DNA from: Pyronema omphalodes
Taxonomy: Eukaryota; Ascomycota; Pezizomycetes; Pezizales; Pyronemataceae
Length of the DNA stretch: 64,000 nucleotides
Direction of reading: 5' to 3'
NCBI GenBank assembly: GCA_024516155.1
Contig: JAJJXM010000042.1
Coordinates: forward strand, 496,001 to 560,000
The position numbers and the translations under genes were made by a program. A model generated the notes under the pieces. It was not told where the DNA came from. It searched no databases and saw only the letters and a list, made by a program, of their open reading frames with translations. Below are positions 10,799-22,919 of the stretch, one piece after another; the first letter of the stretch is position 1; each line of letters begins with the position of its first letter.

Positions 10799-11403
10799 GG
10801 CCGTTTCACGCTTCAGTTATGGATTGTTTAACGATTGGATTAAGCTTAATCACTAGTTCAATAGGCGATCTAGGCGCGGCATTTATCGTCTTAAAAGCCT
10901 TTTTGCAAAAGGAGCTCCGGAGCTCCTTATGGCATTTTAAGATAATCTCGGACTATCTATTACGGCTCATTTAACACTACACGGAGCACTAAGCACGATA
11001 CGGGTTAGCATCGCTCTTCCACTGTCTCTCATAGCGAAAAGAATAAAAATATGAAAATTCAAAAAGATTATAAAAAGAAGTATAAAATATAAAAGTTGGC
11101 CTCTATGCATGCCCAGCTATGATTACGAAACATTTTTTTGCTGTAATATTCGTCAAAAAGTTGTTCTGTGGGTTTTTTTTTGCGCGCGTGGCATCGCCAA
11201 GTGTGTGGTGAAAATTTTTTTCCTGGGTCGTGGTGCGAGGGGACGCGATGTTGCGGCCTAAGAAAAACAGCGAGAATGCGATTTCTTTCAATTAAGATTC
11301 CGGGGGGGTTTCACGCTGACATTGTTTATGGCGACAGATTTTTCATAATAGGGTTCCCGAAGCGCGCTATAATCGGCCCCGATAAACGTAGCGTGAAACG
11401 CCC
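10799..11403. mobile_element. MITE with TA target duplication (605 bp)
   Basis: The ends are GGCCGTTTCACGCT and, reverse-complemented, GGGCGTTTCACGCT, flanked by TA at 10797-10798 and 11404-11405. TA duplication and GC-rich tips fit a Tc1/mariner-type MITE. It contains a perfect 20-bp palindrome at 10909-10928 (AAGGAGCTCCGGAGCTCCTT). No transposase is encoded. It lies two bases from the duplicated TACCA of the preceding element and is absent from the right-arm copies. Confidence 0.75.
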
Positions 11404-11452
11404 TATTTTACCGTACTTTTGTATAAATAATCTCGTCATACTAGACATTCTT

Positions 11453-11746
11453 CTATGTAGTACTATACAGTCTGTTTTCGGACATTTTCGACCGATGACT
11501 CAGACTCCACCATCTGCTTTTCGGAGGCTTTCTAATTTCTTCTTCATCTCTGCTTACCACTCCTTCGCTTGCTCCCGGAGTTTCTATTAGCGGGAGCTCT
11601 TTGTCGTAAGTTCTTACCTCTTTCATTCGAGCCCAAGTAACAGTTTTCTTCGGTGCTTCAGACGAGGCTTTACGTAGTGCTGAAGGAATCTTCGGCGTTG
11701 TGAACTCTTTGCTAACCGGAGGTACTGGCTGGTTGGGGGTTTCCAT
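11453..11746 (-). CDS. Family C protein, copy C1 (97 aa, shortened by nonsense)
   Basis: Function unknown. After a Pro/Ser-rich N-terminus (METPNQPVPPVS) the protein has KKTVTWARMKEVR, an acidic RDEEE stretch, RWWSLS and LYSTT. These elements occur in the same order in the C-terminal half of family A. The stop is TAG at the place where C2 has TGG (W of LYSTTW), so C1 lacks the last four residues of C2. It follows the truncated B gene in sense order, 725 bp apart, the same order as in the two right-arm B-C pairs. Confidence 0.6.
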   Translation of the reverse strand: METPNQPVPPVSKEFTTPKIPSALRKASSEAPKKTVTWARMKEVRTYDKELPLIETPGASEGVVSRDEEEIRKPPKSRWWSLSHRSKMSENRLYSTT

Positions 11747-12132
11747 TTTTTGTGTACGGTGTAGCTTTGTGTGATAAATAGTGTCTAGATTAATTATTTC
11801 TTTTGAAGAGACGTCTTGTATGGCTCGAGTGGTGTTGTGCAGAGATATGGGGGAGAAGAAGACTGTCGACGATAGAGATAATAAATAGTGCTTGAAAGTT
11901 TGGATAATGAACTGGAAGTACCGCTAGCTGCATGTAATGAGACATATCATTTCCATTCGGTCATCATGCGTATTCATCAGTTTTCTAACAGGCTTCAGCT
12001 ATGCTACTAAACAGCCCGAATATCAACACCGTTGGGACTCACAGACATTCAGTCAATCGAGTGACGCTGATTGTGATACATATTACACAGTATAACGATG
12101 CAATGTCCGACTTGAGCAATTAGCCGATTATC

Positions 12133-12257
12133 TACTGGGCTGGAGATTGGACCACACAGCGGTATTCGCGTCCCGCATCAACTTGATGGCACCTGCTACA
12201 GAATTTGCAAATACGGACCGCAAGCGCAACCACCAAAAATGCCTGATGTAGCTCCAT
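12133..12257 (-). pseudogene. Short Cys-containing frame between B and C, interrupted copy
   Basis: The frame starts MELHQAFLVVALAVRICKFC and matches 32461-32658 and 38247-38486, but a TAG cuts it after about 40 codons. The intact versions read on through IIGLLLKSDIASLY. Coding status is uncertain in all three. Confidence 0.3.
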
Positions 12258-12470
12258 CTGATGCTACCATTTCTTATCGTCCGAAGACTGAGTCTGGGAA
12301 CCAGCATATTTCAAATCCCGAAATGAATCACACACCGTATCCACAATGACCAAACTCATTACAACTTACGAAACAGCTATAATCAAAAGATAATCAATAC
12401 TGGAAACCAGTACATACAAAAACCAAGACATGACAAACCAGAATCCCCGATAAAACCACTCGACTGCAAC

Positions 12471-12878
12471 CTAAAACACCGGTGTTACCCAAGCCAAAAG
12501 CAAGTGCCCCGGCATAACACCCTCAATACTGGGCCTAGACCAAATATCCAACAACCCATTTATATTCCGAAACTCAGCCTTTTTGATCGTGACACACTTA
12601 TCGATAAAAGACTCCTCAATTTCCGAGCGAACAACCTCCTGCTTCCCAGCTATTCTTCGCACCCAGCTTTGACGTAACCTATCCCTTGATCTCGGCCCAC
12701 AATATAGTTCATAGACATTAAAAAGTTCCGCATCTTTTTTCATGGGACCTGCACTGTGCGCCGACAACACAGCTCGTACAAATACATTAATCGACGTAAA
12801 AAAGCATTCACTATCCGAATACCTCCAAGGATTCTTTTGATAGCCAGCTAAATATGGTTCAGCCCATGTGCTTATCAC
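12471..12878 (-). pseudogene. Family B, 5'-truncated copy B2
   Basis: The 135-residue frame matches the C-terminal 60% of intact B proteins, from the SAWAEP region (about residue 87) to the end (PSIEGVMPGHLLLAWVTPVF). The homology extends upstream through GVSLYINPTNPNPTKLEH but runs into unrelated sequence with a TAA about ten codons before LLYIT; the first 70 or so residues and the TATA promoter are missing. The right-arm copy at 37692 has exactly the same truncation, so the loss predates the inverted duplication. Confidence 0.75.
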
Positions 12879-12949
12879 ATGTTCCAGTTTAGTCGGATTA
12901 GGATTCGTGGGGTTAATGTATAAGGAAACCCCAGAAAAAGTGATGTATA

Positions 12950-14000
12950 ATAGCTTGCTTAGGAATTTGCCTTAGAAATCTGCTCTTTTTTTGAGTGCTT
13001 CCAAAGTGATATGCGAGAAAGAACATTAGTGCTCAAGGACTGGTGAGTGAGCATTACACTGAATAGATTAAGCACGATACCCCCTCCAAGACCTCGAACT
13101 GTCCAAGACGTACCAGAAAATACACTTTGCCATATTCGCCTCGCTTAGTATGTCGAGAGTGCAGATACCTGCTCAATGGAATATAACCATTAAGTGGTAA
13201 GAATTCACGAACTTTATGCCAACTTGGTAGGCAATCAGCTTACCCTAACATACTGCTCATGCGGTAATCAAATTGGCCGAATGCAAAGAAGGCCCGCCTT
13301 CAATTTCTCTCAAACGGGTGTTCTAATGCTGTTTGAGGAAAACCGAAGACGGGAATTCTGAACGACCCCTGTGTCCCTAGCAACATTAGGAATTATAGGG
13401 AACAATAGGAAAGCATCTGTAGTATGCCTTATACTCAAAAAGCACTAAAGCGTATCCAGAAATTTCAATGACGACTAAAGAGAAAACGCACTTCTAGTCA
13501 CTGCTATTTAATATGTATTGAGCGGTCTCAAGCGCAGTTCGATAACGACAGTGATTCTTGAAAATAATGATGAAAGAGTCAGTTAAACAGACTAGATACC
13601 ACTGTTTTGCTTCGGTGTTCTATAGCAGTGATGAAAAAACACGAGGGAAGAAGATGACGTGTTAGTATTCATATACCAATAACTTATGACTTGCGTCGAG
13701 TAACTGTTCTGATTCTTCTTTAGATGACAAACCATGATTATGCTCATTGCTGGGAAGCTGATGTGCATACTGGATATATGGATCATCGGTATTTCAGACG
13801 GCTGTAGATTGTAGAAATCTGTTATTCAATGTGTTTACTTGTAAACAAATAAATTCTGATGTTCCCAAGGAATTAATACACCATCTGTACTATTGACTTT
13901 TAACGAAGGGCCAGCGTAAATCTAAGAAACAACACCGGATCTAGTAAAGTGGGTATTTGAGATGACAACCATAGCTGTACCCTGAATATCTTTTCATCCC
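12950..14000 (-). repeat. Inverted copy of 36570-37640, no gene seen
   Basis: This stretch between the truncated B gene and the A module is matched on the plus strand at 36570-37640, including the short frame MIHISSMHISFPAMSI at 13592-13786 and 36784-36978. That frame is 64 codons long and has no recognisable motif. A member of the AGAAGG foldback family lies at about 13280-13440. Confidence 0.6.
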
Positions 14001-14434
14001 GGAGGAGGAGGGGGGGGGGGGGTACAAATTCCGAACTTGTGAGAGGAACAGATGTAGACGATCATGAAGCTGGGATAACGTGTGGGAGTGGAATACTAGA
14101 CTATTTCATGCAAAGTGAGATTTGTATATTGACATACTGAGTACAAGGAGTGAGAGTTTTTTTCGTGATATAGCCATTTACGTCATAGAGTGCTTCATGT
14201 ATCGGAGAAACCCCAAAAATCTTGATTATCACTCGTCTTTGTTGCGAAAGCAGTTACAGACAAAATCAACAAATGAGCTTGGCTGTGGATAGACAGTGAG
14301 TCAGTTGGAGTGGCAGATAAGATGATTTGGTTAACGCACAATAGCCTCATTAATTATTTTTTCCTTGGACAGCAGCGAATGGTCTAGACCCCGAAGTGGC
14401 ATTGTATATCATATCACGGGCATATGCAGCACCG

Positions 14435-14743
14435 CTATCCATACATGATAACGTTTTCACTCTTGATTATCCTCTCTTCGGCACACGTAAGATGGATTCT
14501 GTTATATTTTTGCTTTTCTTGTAGGATATATTCCGGATATACATCAGGTGCGTGTTTCATTCTACTATGTTGGATAGAATAGATCAGTCCATAGCCAACC
14601 GGCAACATGACCTGAGATATTCCGAGAGCCATAACGGTAACGGGGCACCGCATGAGGAAAAAAAAAGTAATACCTGCACGATCAAACAGGTATCCCATCA
14701 ATCGAGGGTATATATAAGGTATCCCCAAATGACCGACAATCAA
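14435..14743 (-). other. Semi-conserved frame downstream of A2
   Basis: This is the longest uninterrupted version of the frame found behind every A gene (102 codons), running through GIPYIYPRLMGYLFD, VMLPVGYGLIYS and HAPDVYPEY to the shared stop. In this copy the candidate intron contains no stop, so both segments are joined in one frame. Other copies are shifted or interrupted. Confidence 0.3.
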
Positions 14744-15113
14744 TCAAAATCATCCAACCTACACGTGCTGCCAAGTTTATCCCAGGCTCCTCAATGAAAT
14801 TGTCAATCATGGATATATTCTGCCTTTGCTTCACTCCGAAAGACCTTGTACGAAGAGACCATGGGTATTAAACAGTGGAATTAGTAGCAATACACAAAAG
14901 CAGCCCTCGCCTTATAAAACTTCTAGCATCCGTTATAATGAACGTCACAACACATCTGAAGCAGCTCTTCAACATTAAAAAAGAACACATAAAATAAGAA
15001 GCACGAAAGCCTAAAAAACAAACACAAGATAGGAACACAAAACAAAAACACAAGAGAAAAACACCAAAAAAATGACACCAAAAAATAATATACTCCATCA
15101 ACAAGTTACTTCT

Positions 15114-15665
15114 TTAGTCACTATAATCATCGACATCCCCATCCTCACCATCTGACACATCCTCCCACTTGGTAGTATACAAGGGGGGTTTGAAAATAGT
15201 CATGAGGCGGCTCAGACTCCACCATCTGTTTTTCTGAGATTTACCCTTTTCCTCAGTGTTGCCTCTCGATACACATCCGCTTGGTCTGGAAGATTCTGAG
15301 ACCGGCCGCTTTTTATAGAATAGTCGTACCTCTTTTGACGAAGCCCAGGTAACAGTCTTTCGTGGTGCTGGAGAATGGACCATGCGTAGTCGTTCATCAT
15401 CGCTCATCGTTGTCGACTCGTTCCTAATGAGAGGAATTGGCTGACTGTATGTATGGAGCGGAGGTTCGAACCATTTCTCGGTCCCGATTGACAAGTGTTC
15501 GCATTCGCAGCACAATGGTATCGATTGTAACCGGTCGTTGCAATCCAGACAAGAGTGTTCAAAGGCATCCCGATCCATGCTAGGAAGAATTGGTTTCTGC
15601 ATATGGCCCTGATCCATGGTACAGGGCACACATATATCCATAAATGGAGCTTCCGAGGCAAACAT
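15114..15665 (-). CDS. Family A protein, copy A2 (183 aa)
   Basis: Full-length paralog of A1 with the same start context and stop. It keeps HSCLDCND, LCCECEH, KTVTWASSKEVR, RWWSLS, LYTTKWED and the acidic tail. Like A1 it has the extra Cys codon missing from the right-arm copies. Upstream, within 250 bp, lie the 16-bp inverted repeat (one mismatch in this copy) and a hAT remnant. It is the partner of A3 in the inverted duplication around the core. Confidence 0.65.
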   Translation of the reverse strand: MFASEAPFMDICVPCTMDQGHMQKPILPSMDRDAFEHSCLDCNDRLQSIPLCCECEHLSIGTEKWFEPPLHTYSQPIPLIRNESTTMSDDERLRMVHSPAPRKTVTWASSKEVRLFYKKRPVSESSRPSGCVSRGNTEEKGKSQKNRWWSLSRLMTIFKPPLYTTKWEDVSDGEDGDVDDYSD

Positions 15666-15994
15666 GTTCTGTGTCGCTTACGATAGTGTATCGTTTTCGT
15701 GTGGCACCTGGGTGCAACGAATGTCGGTCTGGTGTGAGTGGAGGCTGCGGAACTTCAAGGGAGGTAGAAGAAGAGCGTCTATGTAGAAGGCCGGGAACGT
15801 GGAGGTGGAGTATCAAGGCTGAAGCTGCTACAAACTTGTCTTTGTATGCTCCACCAGATCTGACACTTCATCTGCACATTGACGGCATCCTCCATCGACG
15901 CTCTTCTTGCGCCTTTCTTGTCGTTCCATAATCACCACTGGCATCAGAAAGACATCCTTTGCATCCAGATACTGCACAAAAACGATACACGATA

Positions 15995-16230
15995 ATCCTA
16001 TGGCCAGTTTACCGGGTAAGATTGTAAACCAGGTAAACTGAACTGAAAATTCACAGTGAGGTGGTGCAGTTTTGGTGCCCCGGATACGCAATCGGTTCAG
16101 TTTTGAGGGTTCCATAAAACCAGGTAACTTTAGTGCACTGATTGAACTGATGAAACTGATTGAACTGACTGAACTGACTAGGCAAACAATCCTCCTATAT
16201 ATCTTGCATAGATCATTTTCCCTTGACCTA
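15995..16230 (+). mobile_element. hAT remnant upstream of A2
   Basis: Only the A-proximal end of the hAT fragment remains (GGCCAGTTTACCGGGT followed by repeated AACTG motifs); the transposase part and the far terminal repeat found beside A1 are deleted, the sequence passing near 16230 into the left-arm direct repeat. Confidence 0.7.
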
Positions 16231-17508
16231 TGACTACTACATATCAATCAACTCCCATGCCGATATTTTCACTATTCGCTGCAAGAAGGTTGCGTGTATA
16301 AAAAGTGAGAGAAGTATTCTTGTACTGAGTTTCCAGCAATTAGGTTTATAGGACCAGTTACAGATGAAGAAAATAAACGTCATGAGGATACTGATAAACC
16401 TAGGTAGGTATCCACTGTATATCAAAATATCCAAACTGGATGTTCGAAACTGAGCCTCGTGTTTTTTTATCGAGAGTAATGATCTAAAGAAGATAATCAG
16501 GCCGGTTAGAGAATGTATTTAGAGGTTAGGTTGCCAAAGAGGCGCTTTAAGATGACTAAGTTTTTAAAATCCAATCACAGCGTTTAAGTGTGGGGGAGGA
16601 TGGATAATGAATCTCTAGGAAAAAAAGTCTCTATTCTGAGGTGAGGCTTAGTTCACCTACTCTATAAACGATTTTCGTGGAACCTATCAAAAGATCGGAT
16701 GATAACTTCCTAACCAAATCTCATGATCACATGACGTCATCCGCGCGTCTGAACCCCCGAAGCGCACATTTAAACGCCGCCAAACTGCAGTCCATCTACT
16801 TGGGCACTTTACAACAGCGTACAATAGTGTCAATCTTGACACTAGGGGGTTTTGAACTCGCTGCGATTATTGTTGATATGAGAAGGATTACCATCCTCAA
16901 GAGGCCAAGAAAGCGAGCTTTAGAGCAGGAAAGAAAGCTGGGTTCAGATGTACTCTATGACAGCTACGTCTTCCTACGCAGGTAGACTCCTGCCTGACTA
17001 TGGCTCTACAGAGGTCCTCAAGATGTGGATTCGTTATATGGAGAACTTGAATGCGGTTCTCCGGAACTGATATCTTGACTCCGGAAACATAGGAGTCCTC
17101 CGCAAAACAGGGAAAAAATCTGGCACTGCTATTTCCGGACAGTAACTCCTACAACCCCTCTATGGCTTAATCATCAATCATCAGAATGAAGTCATAGGTT
17201 TTCCAAGTAAGCGACTGAGCGAGCTAGCAAGCGATATGGCATGATGTAAGTCAACGTGATCAGTCACGTTGCTTTATTAGGGCGTAACCATTATTTCGGA
17301 AATCGGACCCTGGGACTCTAGAAAGTTTTCAAGATGTAACTTTTACTTCCGAGGTTTTGGGATTCTTCCGTTCCGGGAAATCACATAGGACATTGGACCG
17401 GTTTTTTTTTTCTTTTTCTTTTTTGGTTCGGTTACCCTGTGGTTATCCGTTCCGTAATCCAGAATTCCCTAACCCTCGAACCGTCGGCAAGTTTCCGAAT
17501 AAGTCAAG
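16230..17508 (+). repeat. Left-arm direct repeat, copy 2
   Basis: Matches 4376-5650. Similarity ends at 17508, where single-copy core sequence begins. The TGACGTCA palindrome is kept (near 16733), followed by an A/T-rich box. Confidence 0.75.
16677..16985 (+). other. Open frame in left-arm repeat (102 codons), doubtful gene
   Basis: The frame holds MTSSARLNPRSAHLNAAKL and a basic stretch KRPRKRALEQERK near its end. An internal ATG inside the TGACGTCA box would give about 83 residues. In the other copy the same frame has a stop near the middle. No family is recognised; it may be the 5' part of a degraded gene. Confidence 0.25.
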
Positions 17509-20373
17509 ACTGCGCGGAGATTGAAGATAGATTTATAGTACCGATTCTATATATGACGTTAATAAAATCTCTATGGGTTCATGAACTGTCGTCATAAGTT
17601 ATTAGTTGATGTAATTCAAGTTTTTTACTTACATTCGCATCTTTTAAGGGTATTGACTAATATCAATCGATAAGGCCGAGAACTTAGTCGGTAAAAGAAT
17701 TGAGCTCGAAGAAAAAGAAAAGACAAATCCCTGATAAGTCACAGAAGTCACCCACAAGTTTGGGTAGAAGCACAAGATGATTCGTGGCATTCACCCGGGC
17801 TATAAGTGAATTTTATGAATCGGTGACACCCCACCATACAATCACGAAATTCCGGAATAGTCTTGAAATTCTAAACTCTAATCATATTCCGTGATTCTGT
17901 GCTTCTGAGATTCTGAGATTCTGAGATTCTGTGCTTCTTGGATTGGGCTTCCTTAGCTTTCAAGCCCCTTGCAGCTCTGCAAATTAGAGCTCTTTTTTAG
18001 TCCTTGGAGCTTCTTTAGAGATTGGAGCTCTTCAAAGTTCATGGATGATAGCTTGGTAACTACTCGTTAAGTTCGAATTAGAGCCTCAACTTACTTCATC
18101 ACACTGCATATCTGCATGGCAAGCCACAAAGTTGTGCCGTAAAAACGTGGGGTTTCATCTACGGTGATGGTTCATCTTGGGGTATGAGACAGTGGCTTTG
18201 TAGATGGATAGATTCGATTTTACTTTTGAACCAATTCTATGTGTAATTAAGATATATAGTTCATGTTTTCGCCGTGGAAAGATAGTAAATGATACAAATG
18301 ATGTCGTTCGTCTGATGTTATCGATGATTAAACTCTGCTGCAGTAAGCTTTTACTAAATCCACAATCCGGGGGGTTTTCTTATTCCTGTACTCGGACGTA
18401 AGTGAGGGAGGAGACTAGTGGTTCTTTCCCCACTAGATGTGCACATACTGTGGTGAAGTTCATCACGCCAGAGGACGACATCCCATACCCATGAAAAAAA
18501 AACTGCACTCTTTCGAAGTTTTCGCCGACTCATTCTTCTCGCTCTGTAATCCGAGACTAGACGGCACTTATGACAGCCGGTGATGACCGGCCTCATAGGT
18601 AGTGCAATTATTTGCGAATATAGTGTCTTGTATGCGGTATTCCTCAGTTTTCACACGCTTTTAAAAGCACACTGCGCGTCTAAAAGCACAGCACTTATCT
18701 AGATGCGGATTTAAGAGCCGCGTTCATAGAGATTTAACGCGGGTATTTGTCGTAGCATGCCGCAGCAAGCTTGAGCTACGTCAAACGCGGAGACAGAGTT
18801 GATGTGGGGGTCGGATCGCTTGGTGGAATCTCGAAGGTTCTAGAATATTGGTAAGTGTGAAAATTACTTGGTAGGGAAATATACGTCATGTATCCTGGGA
18901 ATACCGGTCTGTTACAATATTGCATATACAAAATTGTAGGAAAGATTAGTTCATTATTTTGACAGTTTCTTGAAGGTGTAGAAACTCAGATTCATGTAGA
19001 AATAGTAGAAATATTTATATTTCTCCCTTATTACTGGGAAATGCTTGATGGAATTATGTATTCTCGACGGTTTCTTGGAATGATCAACTCCGGTGTCACC
19101 GTGATCGCTTGCCGGCCGGATTTCGATTGTGATTCATCGTACATCGTGCTTCAACAGCCACGCGAGGAGATCGTCTTAGCAGGTCCGTGGCAAACAACGC
19201 ATGTTGATGTATATAACTCTGCTATGAGGCTCTGTCTCAGCCGCACAATTCGCAGCCCACCCCCCCCACTCAATGCTGCCACCATCTTGCCCTACTCCAA
19301 CGGACATAAAGCCCCCCTTATTCCCCCTGAGTGCCCTTTTCACTTTTTGAATTACTATTGTAATTCCGACAATCTTTCAAAGTTTATTTTCCCGACGAAA
19401 ATAAACGCCGCACGCGAGAAAACAGCGGTTTTCTGTCAGGCCTTGTGGCCCGTTAAGGCTAGGGTAGCCAGCCAATTGCCACCCCTGGCAACCAGCCGAA
19501 AAGAAAGAGCCTCTTTTTCAGCCTCACCTCTCCTTCCCCCAAGCGATCTCCACAACCACCCCGATAACACCACTCTGTGTTCGCGAAGAACAATTGTCCA
19601 CCAATTCTCCCGTCAACAACTGCGCGAGACTGCGCCGTTTGACGTGGGTAGACTTTCTTCCGAGGAACAGCACGCGTTTCCGACCGTGCAATTTGTGCTG
19701 TGCTTGCACTCAGAACAGTTCGCTCCTGAATTCGAGTTCTCCTGAATTGACGCGCGCTCTTCTTCTGTATGTCCCCTTTGTTGTTGTTGTTTTTCCCCTT
19801 CGTGGTATCCCCTTCGTGATTTTCCCCTTGGTGGTTTTCCTCCTTCCGTGGATTCCGATAATCGTCGTTCACCATCGCAACCTATATTTCCTTCAGCCGC
19901 ATCGATGCGGGCACGGTACATAAGCGTTCTTTAGAGATCTGCTTCGGTTCTTTGGAAAAAAAAGAGCCCCACCGACAGAGCCCCAGAGCCCCAGAGCCCC
20001 CCTCCCCCCAAAGAGGCCGGAGCCGCATCATCTGTTCCTCGAGGAACCTCACTTTATGGAACCACGTCGTTGACGCAATTGGCGGCATTTGTATATCATT
20101 TTTTACTCTGCTGGCCCAAAATGCTGTTCGGCGAGCTGGTCATTTTTTGTGTCTCCGCCTATCGCTGGCTGGCTGCCTGGCCATTTTTTTCTTCTGCGTT
20201 GCCTGCGTTGGCTGGCAGAGTGAGCAATCAGTTCTTCAGGTTTTCCAAACCACTCTCTCTCAGCCTGTCTTTACTTGCTACTTTCACTCCACACTTCCCC
20301 TTCTTTTCTCCGACTGTCCCTCGAAAACACTTCCGCTCGCCGCATCAAAGCAAAAGTGCTAATCAAGCTGTCC
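17509..20373. other. Core intergenic region, promoter and leader of the C2H2 gene
   Basis: No gene is supported. Near 17880-17940 GATTCTGA/GATTCTGT units form a short imperfect repeat. From about 19040 the sequence turns pyrimidine-rich with several overlapping open frames on both strands that have no motifs. The CT-rich tract at 20150-20330, just before the proposed start codon, is typical of ascomycete core promoters and leaders. Confidence 0.5.
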
Positions 20374-22919
20374 ATGATACTCCCAGACCGAAGATCGATT
20401 CCCAGCAGCAGAGCGAGTTCCAACGCAAACACCGCCAATCAGCAGCCCCCAGCTGAGAGCCACCACCGCAACTCGACAAACCGGGAGCTTGCTACTAAAC
20501 TCAGAAGCACAATCGAAGCAGTACACAACGAAACGGGTCACCAGTCGACCGTCATATACGTCCGTGTTCCACTAAGCCCCGCTCTAGCTGCAGCATACCC
20601 ACCCAAACCGACAGAATCGTCAAAAACGAACTGTCGAGACAGTACCAGGTCAGCTCAGAACGAGGCTTCGGTTACACACAGAGGGGTGTCGTTGGCTGAC
20701 ACAGCTGGCCGGATAGTTTTAAAATCTACGACACCAAAAGGACGTTCAAACAACGTCCTCAGTACTGCTACAAGCTATTATCCCGACCTCCAACTCAACG
20801 TGAATTCCAAAGTGACCGACTACGATTGCGACCCAGACCACGACTTCGAATCTTTTGCACGGACAACCGTGCACATATCTCTTACAGAAAGCCCAAATTC
20901 CGACACAGACTCCACCATATCAGCCGACGAACACCGACCGAAGACAACGGTGGCTTCTCAAGGAGACGCTGTTCTTATAAGTTTTCTGGCTCCTGACCAG
21001 CATCACATCGCTATCGAAGCAGGGCGAAAACCCCTTGGGCACGGTAGCGAGAGTGAAACGTCGGATATCGACATGGAGGGAGGCGGCGGTGCCGAAATGA
21101 ACGAAACAACCAATAGAACTTCCGAGCCTACTGGTCTCAAAGAATCACAGGAACCAGTAACAACCGAGGAAAGCAAAGCAGCAATGGCTACGACGAACAT
21201 AGAAATTAAGAAGCCCTCGATTGAGGATGAGGACATTCAGAGGGCTTTAGCCGCTGAGACTCAAGCTATGCATATTGAACAGCAGGAGATTAGGACTACA
21301 CCCCCGGTCGACGATGCCCTTATTGACCCAGCTTTGGGACATATTCAGGCGGCATTGAATTCACACGCTGAGGCGCATCTTATTAAAGAAGATCCCACTG
21401 AGCTACCAAAGGAGGAGGTCACCGAAGTAAACCCCGACGCAATGGACTTGGGCGAGAACGAAGCAGCAGGCGATACCGCCAACAGCCTTATGAAGCTTGC
21501 TGGTGGAGCTCTCCAGAGCTACCTTGCAACAACCCAATCTGAAAACTCGTGGCCGAATGCTTCGAACCTCCCCGCGTCTCCTCAATCACCGGACAAAGGC
21601 TACAACAACATGTCCCCACTACCTTCAATGATGGATACTGGTTCTTCCCCCAATCGCGACGGGAAAACGGTTATCTCCCTTCCGTCAATCAACAGCATTG
21701 ACGTTCTCGCAGACCTTGCAACGAGCCAGGATTCTCCCCAGAAGACTGGTGCCTGGAGGGGTCAATCCACTGGCCCCTATACTCAGAATACGGCCCCTCG
21801 ACCTGGTTCCAGCTCTGCAGCAGTGACAGCACAAACACCTCCCAATTCCATCCTTCCTCCCACACCAACGAGCACCGAAACCACCCCGCGCCCAGCCATG
21901 CAACAGCAGCGCTCCATTTACCTCGGCGAGAATCCCCAGTACCCTCACCACATGGGAGGCAATGTAGCCTTCTACCCACCAATTAAAGAAGGTTCGGCCA
22001 CTTCCCCCCAGCAGGCTTACGCTGTCTCCGCCAACACCGACTCAGCGAACCTCTTTGCCGCCCGTAGCTTTGAGCGTAGACAAAGCGATGGCTATGGATC
22101 TGCTAGCACTCCTCAGGGACCTAGCACTGGTGGTACGCTACCTGCGGGAGAAGATGATGCTGAGACTTCTGGTATGGCTGCGGTAGCAGTGGCCATTGCT
22201 GGTAATATGAATGGAGGTATGAATGCGGCTGTGGCGCCGATGGCGGGAATGAACCTTACTGGTGCACCGGTAGTACCTGGAGCTCCAGCAATTGCTGGGC
22301 AAGTTGCCGGTGTCGCGCCTATGGTGCCAATGATGCAGGGTCAAATGCAGGGTCAAATGCAGGGTCAAATGCAGGCAGCACCGCAAAGAGCTCAAGGAGG
22401 ATTGTTTAAATGCGATATTGAGGGATGCAGAGCTCCTGCGTTTCAGACACAGTATTTGTTGAAGTATGTAACTTCCCGAGTGAGAAGTAGTGGGGAGATC
22501 TTAAACCCAGCTAACGGTGACTAGCTCGCATGCAAACGTCCACTCCTCTATTAGGAACCATTTTTGTCCAATTAAGGATTGTCCAAGAGGTCCTCAAGGA
22601 AAGGGATTCAAGAGGAAAAATGAAATGATTCGTCATGGATTGGTTCATGATTCCCCTGGTTATATTTGCCCTTTCTGTCCAGATAGGGAACATAAATATC
22701 CTAGACCTGACAACTTGCAAAGGTATGTTTGTCGGAGGGTATTGTGCTGCTAGATGGGCTTGTTGTGCTTCTAGAACTTTGACTAATTATTATTGATACA
22801 ATAGGCACGTTCGCGTTCATCATATGGATAAAGATAAAGACGACCCACTTCTTCGCGAGGTTTTGTCGCAGCGTTCAAATGGCGGAAATCGCGGTCGTAG
22901 GAGACGAGTTAACTCGTAA
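20374..22919 (+). CDS. C2H2 zinc-finger transcription regulator (three exons)
   Basis: The exons are 20374-22463, 22525-22722 and 22805-22919 (800 aa). Intron 1 has GTATGT, CTAAC and TAG; intron 2 has GTATGT, GACTAAT and TAG; the joined frame is continuous. Three fingers stand at the C-terminus: C-x4-C-x13-H-x3-H, C-x4-C-x17-H-x3-H and C-x2-C-x15-H-x3-H. They contain FKRKNEMIRHGLVHDSPGY and PRPDNLQRHVRVHH, followed by a basic tail (GRRRR). This block is characteristic of a widely conserved Pezizomycotina C2H2 protein. The long N-terminus is low in order, rich in Ser/Thr/Pro/Gln/Ala, with a GQM triplet repeat. Intron 1 splits finger 1 and intron 2 splits finger 3. The start is uncertain: an in-frame ATG at 20275 lies inside the CT-rich tract, and one near 21073 is also possible. 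Role: nuclear DNA binding, target unknown. Confidence 0.88.

Larger units (their letters stand above)
14000..15994 (-). repeat. A module, copy 2 (minus orientation)
   Basis: Same layout as copy 1. The gene-distal end carries a poly-G tract (14010-14022), which is poly-C in the sense of the module, next to TACAAATTCC, exactly as in the three right-arm copies. Confidence 0.85.

Noticed and set aside
15212..15400. 62-codon frame overlapping A2 in another phase (also 43297-43485)
   Set aside because: It lies within the better supported A frame and is a shadow of its high conservation.
19041..19745. 234-codon open frame before the C2H2 gene
   Set aside because: No motif, overlapping open frames on both strands, and pyrimidine-rich promoter-like composition.
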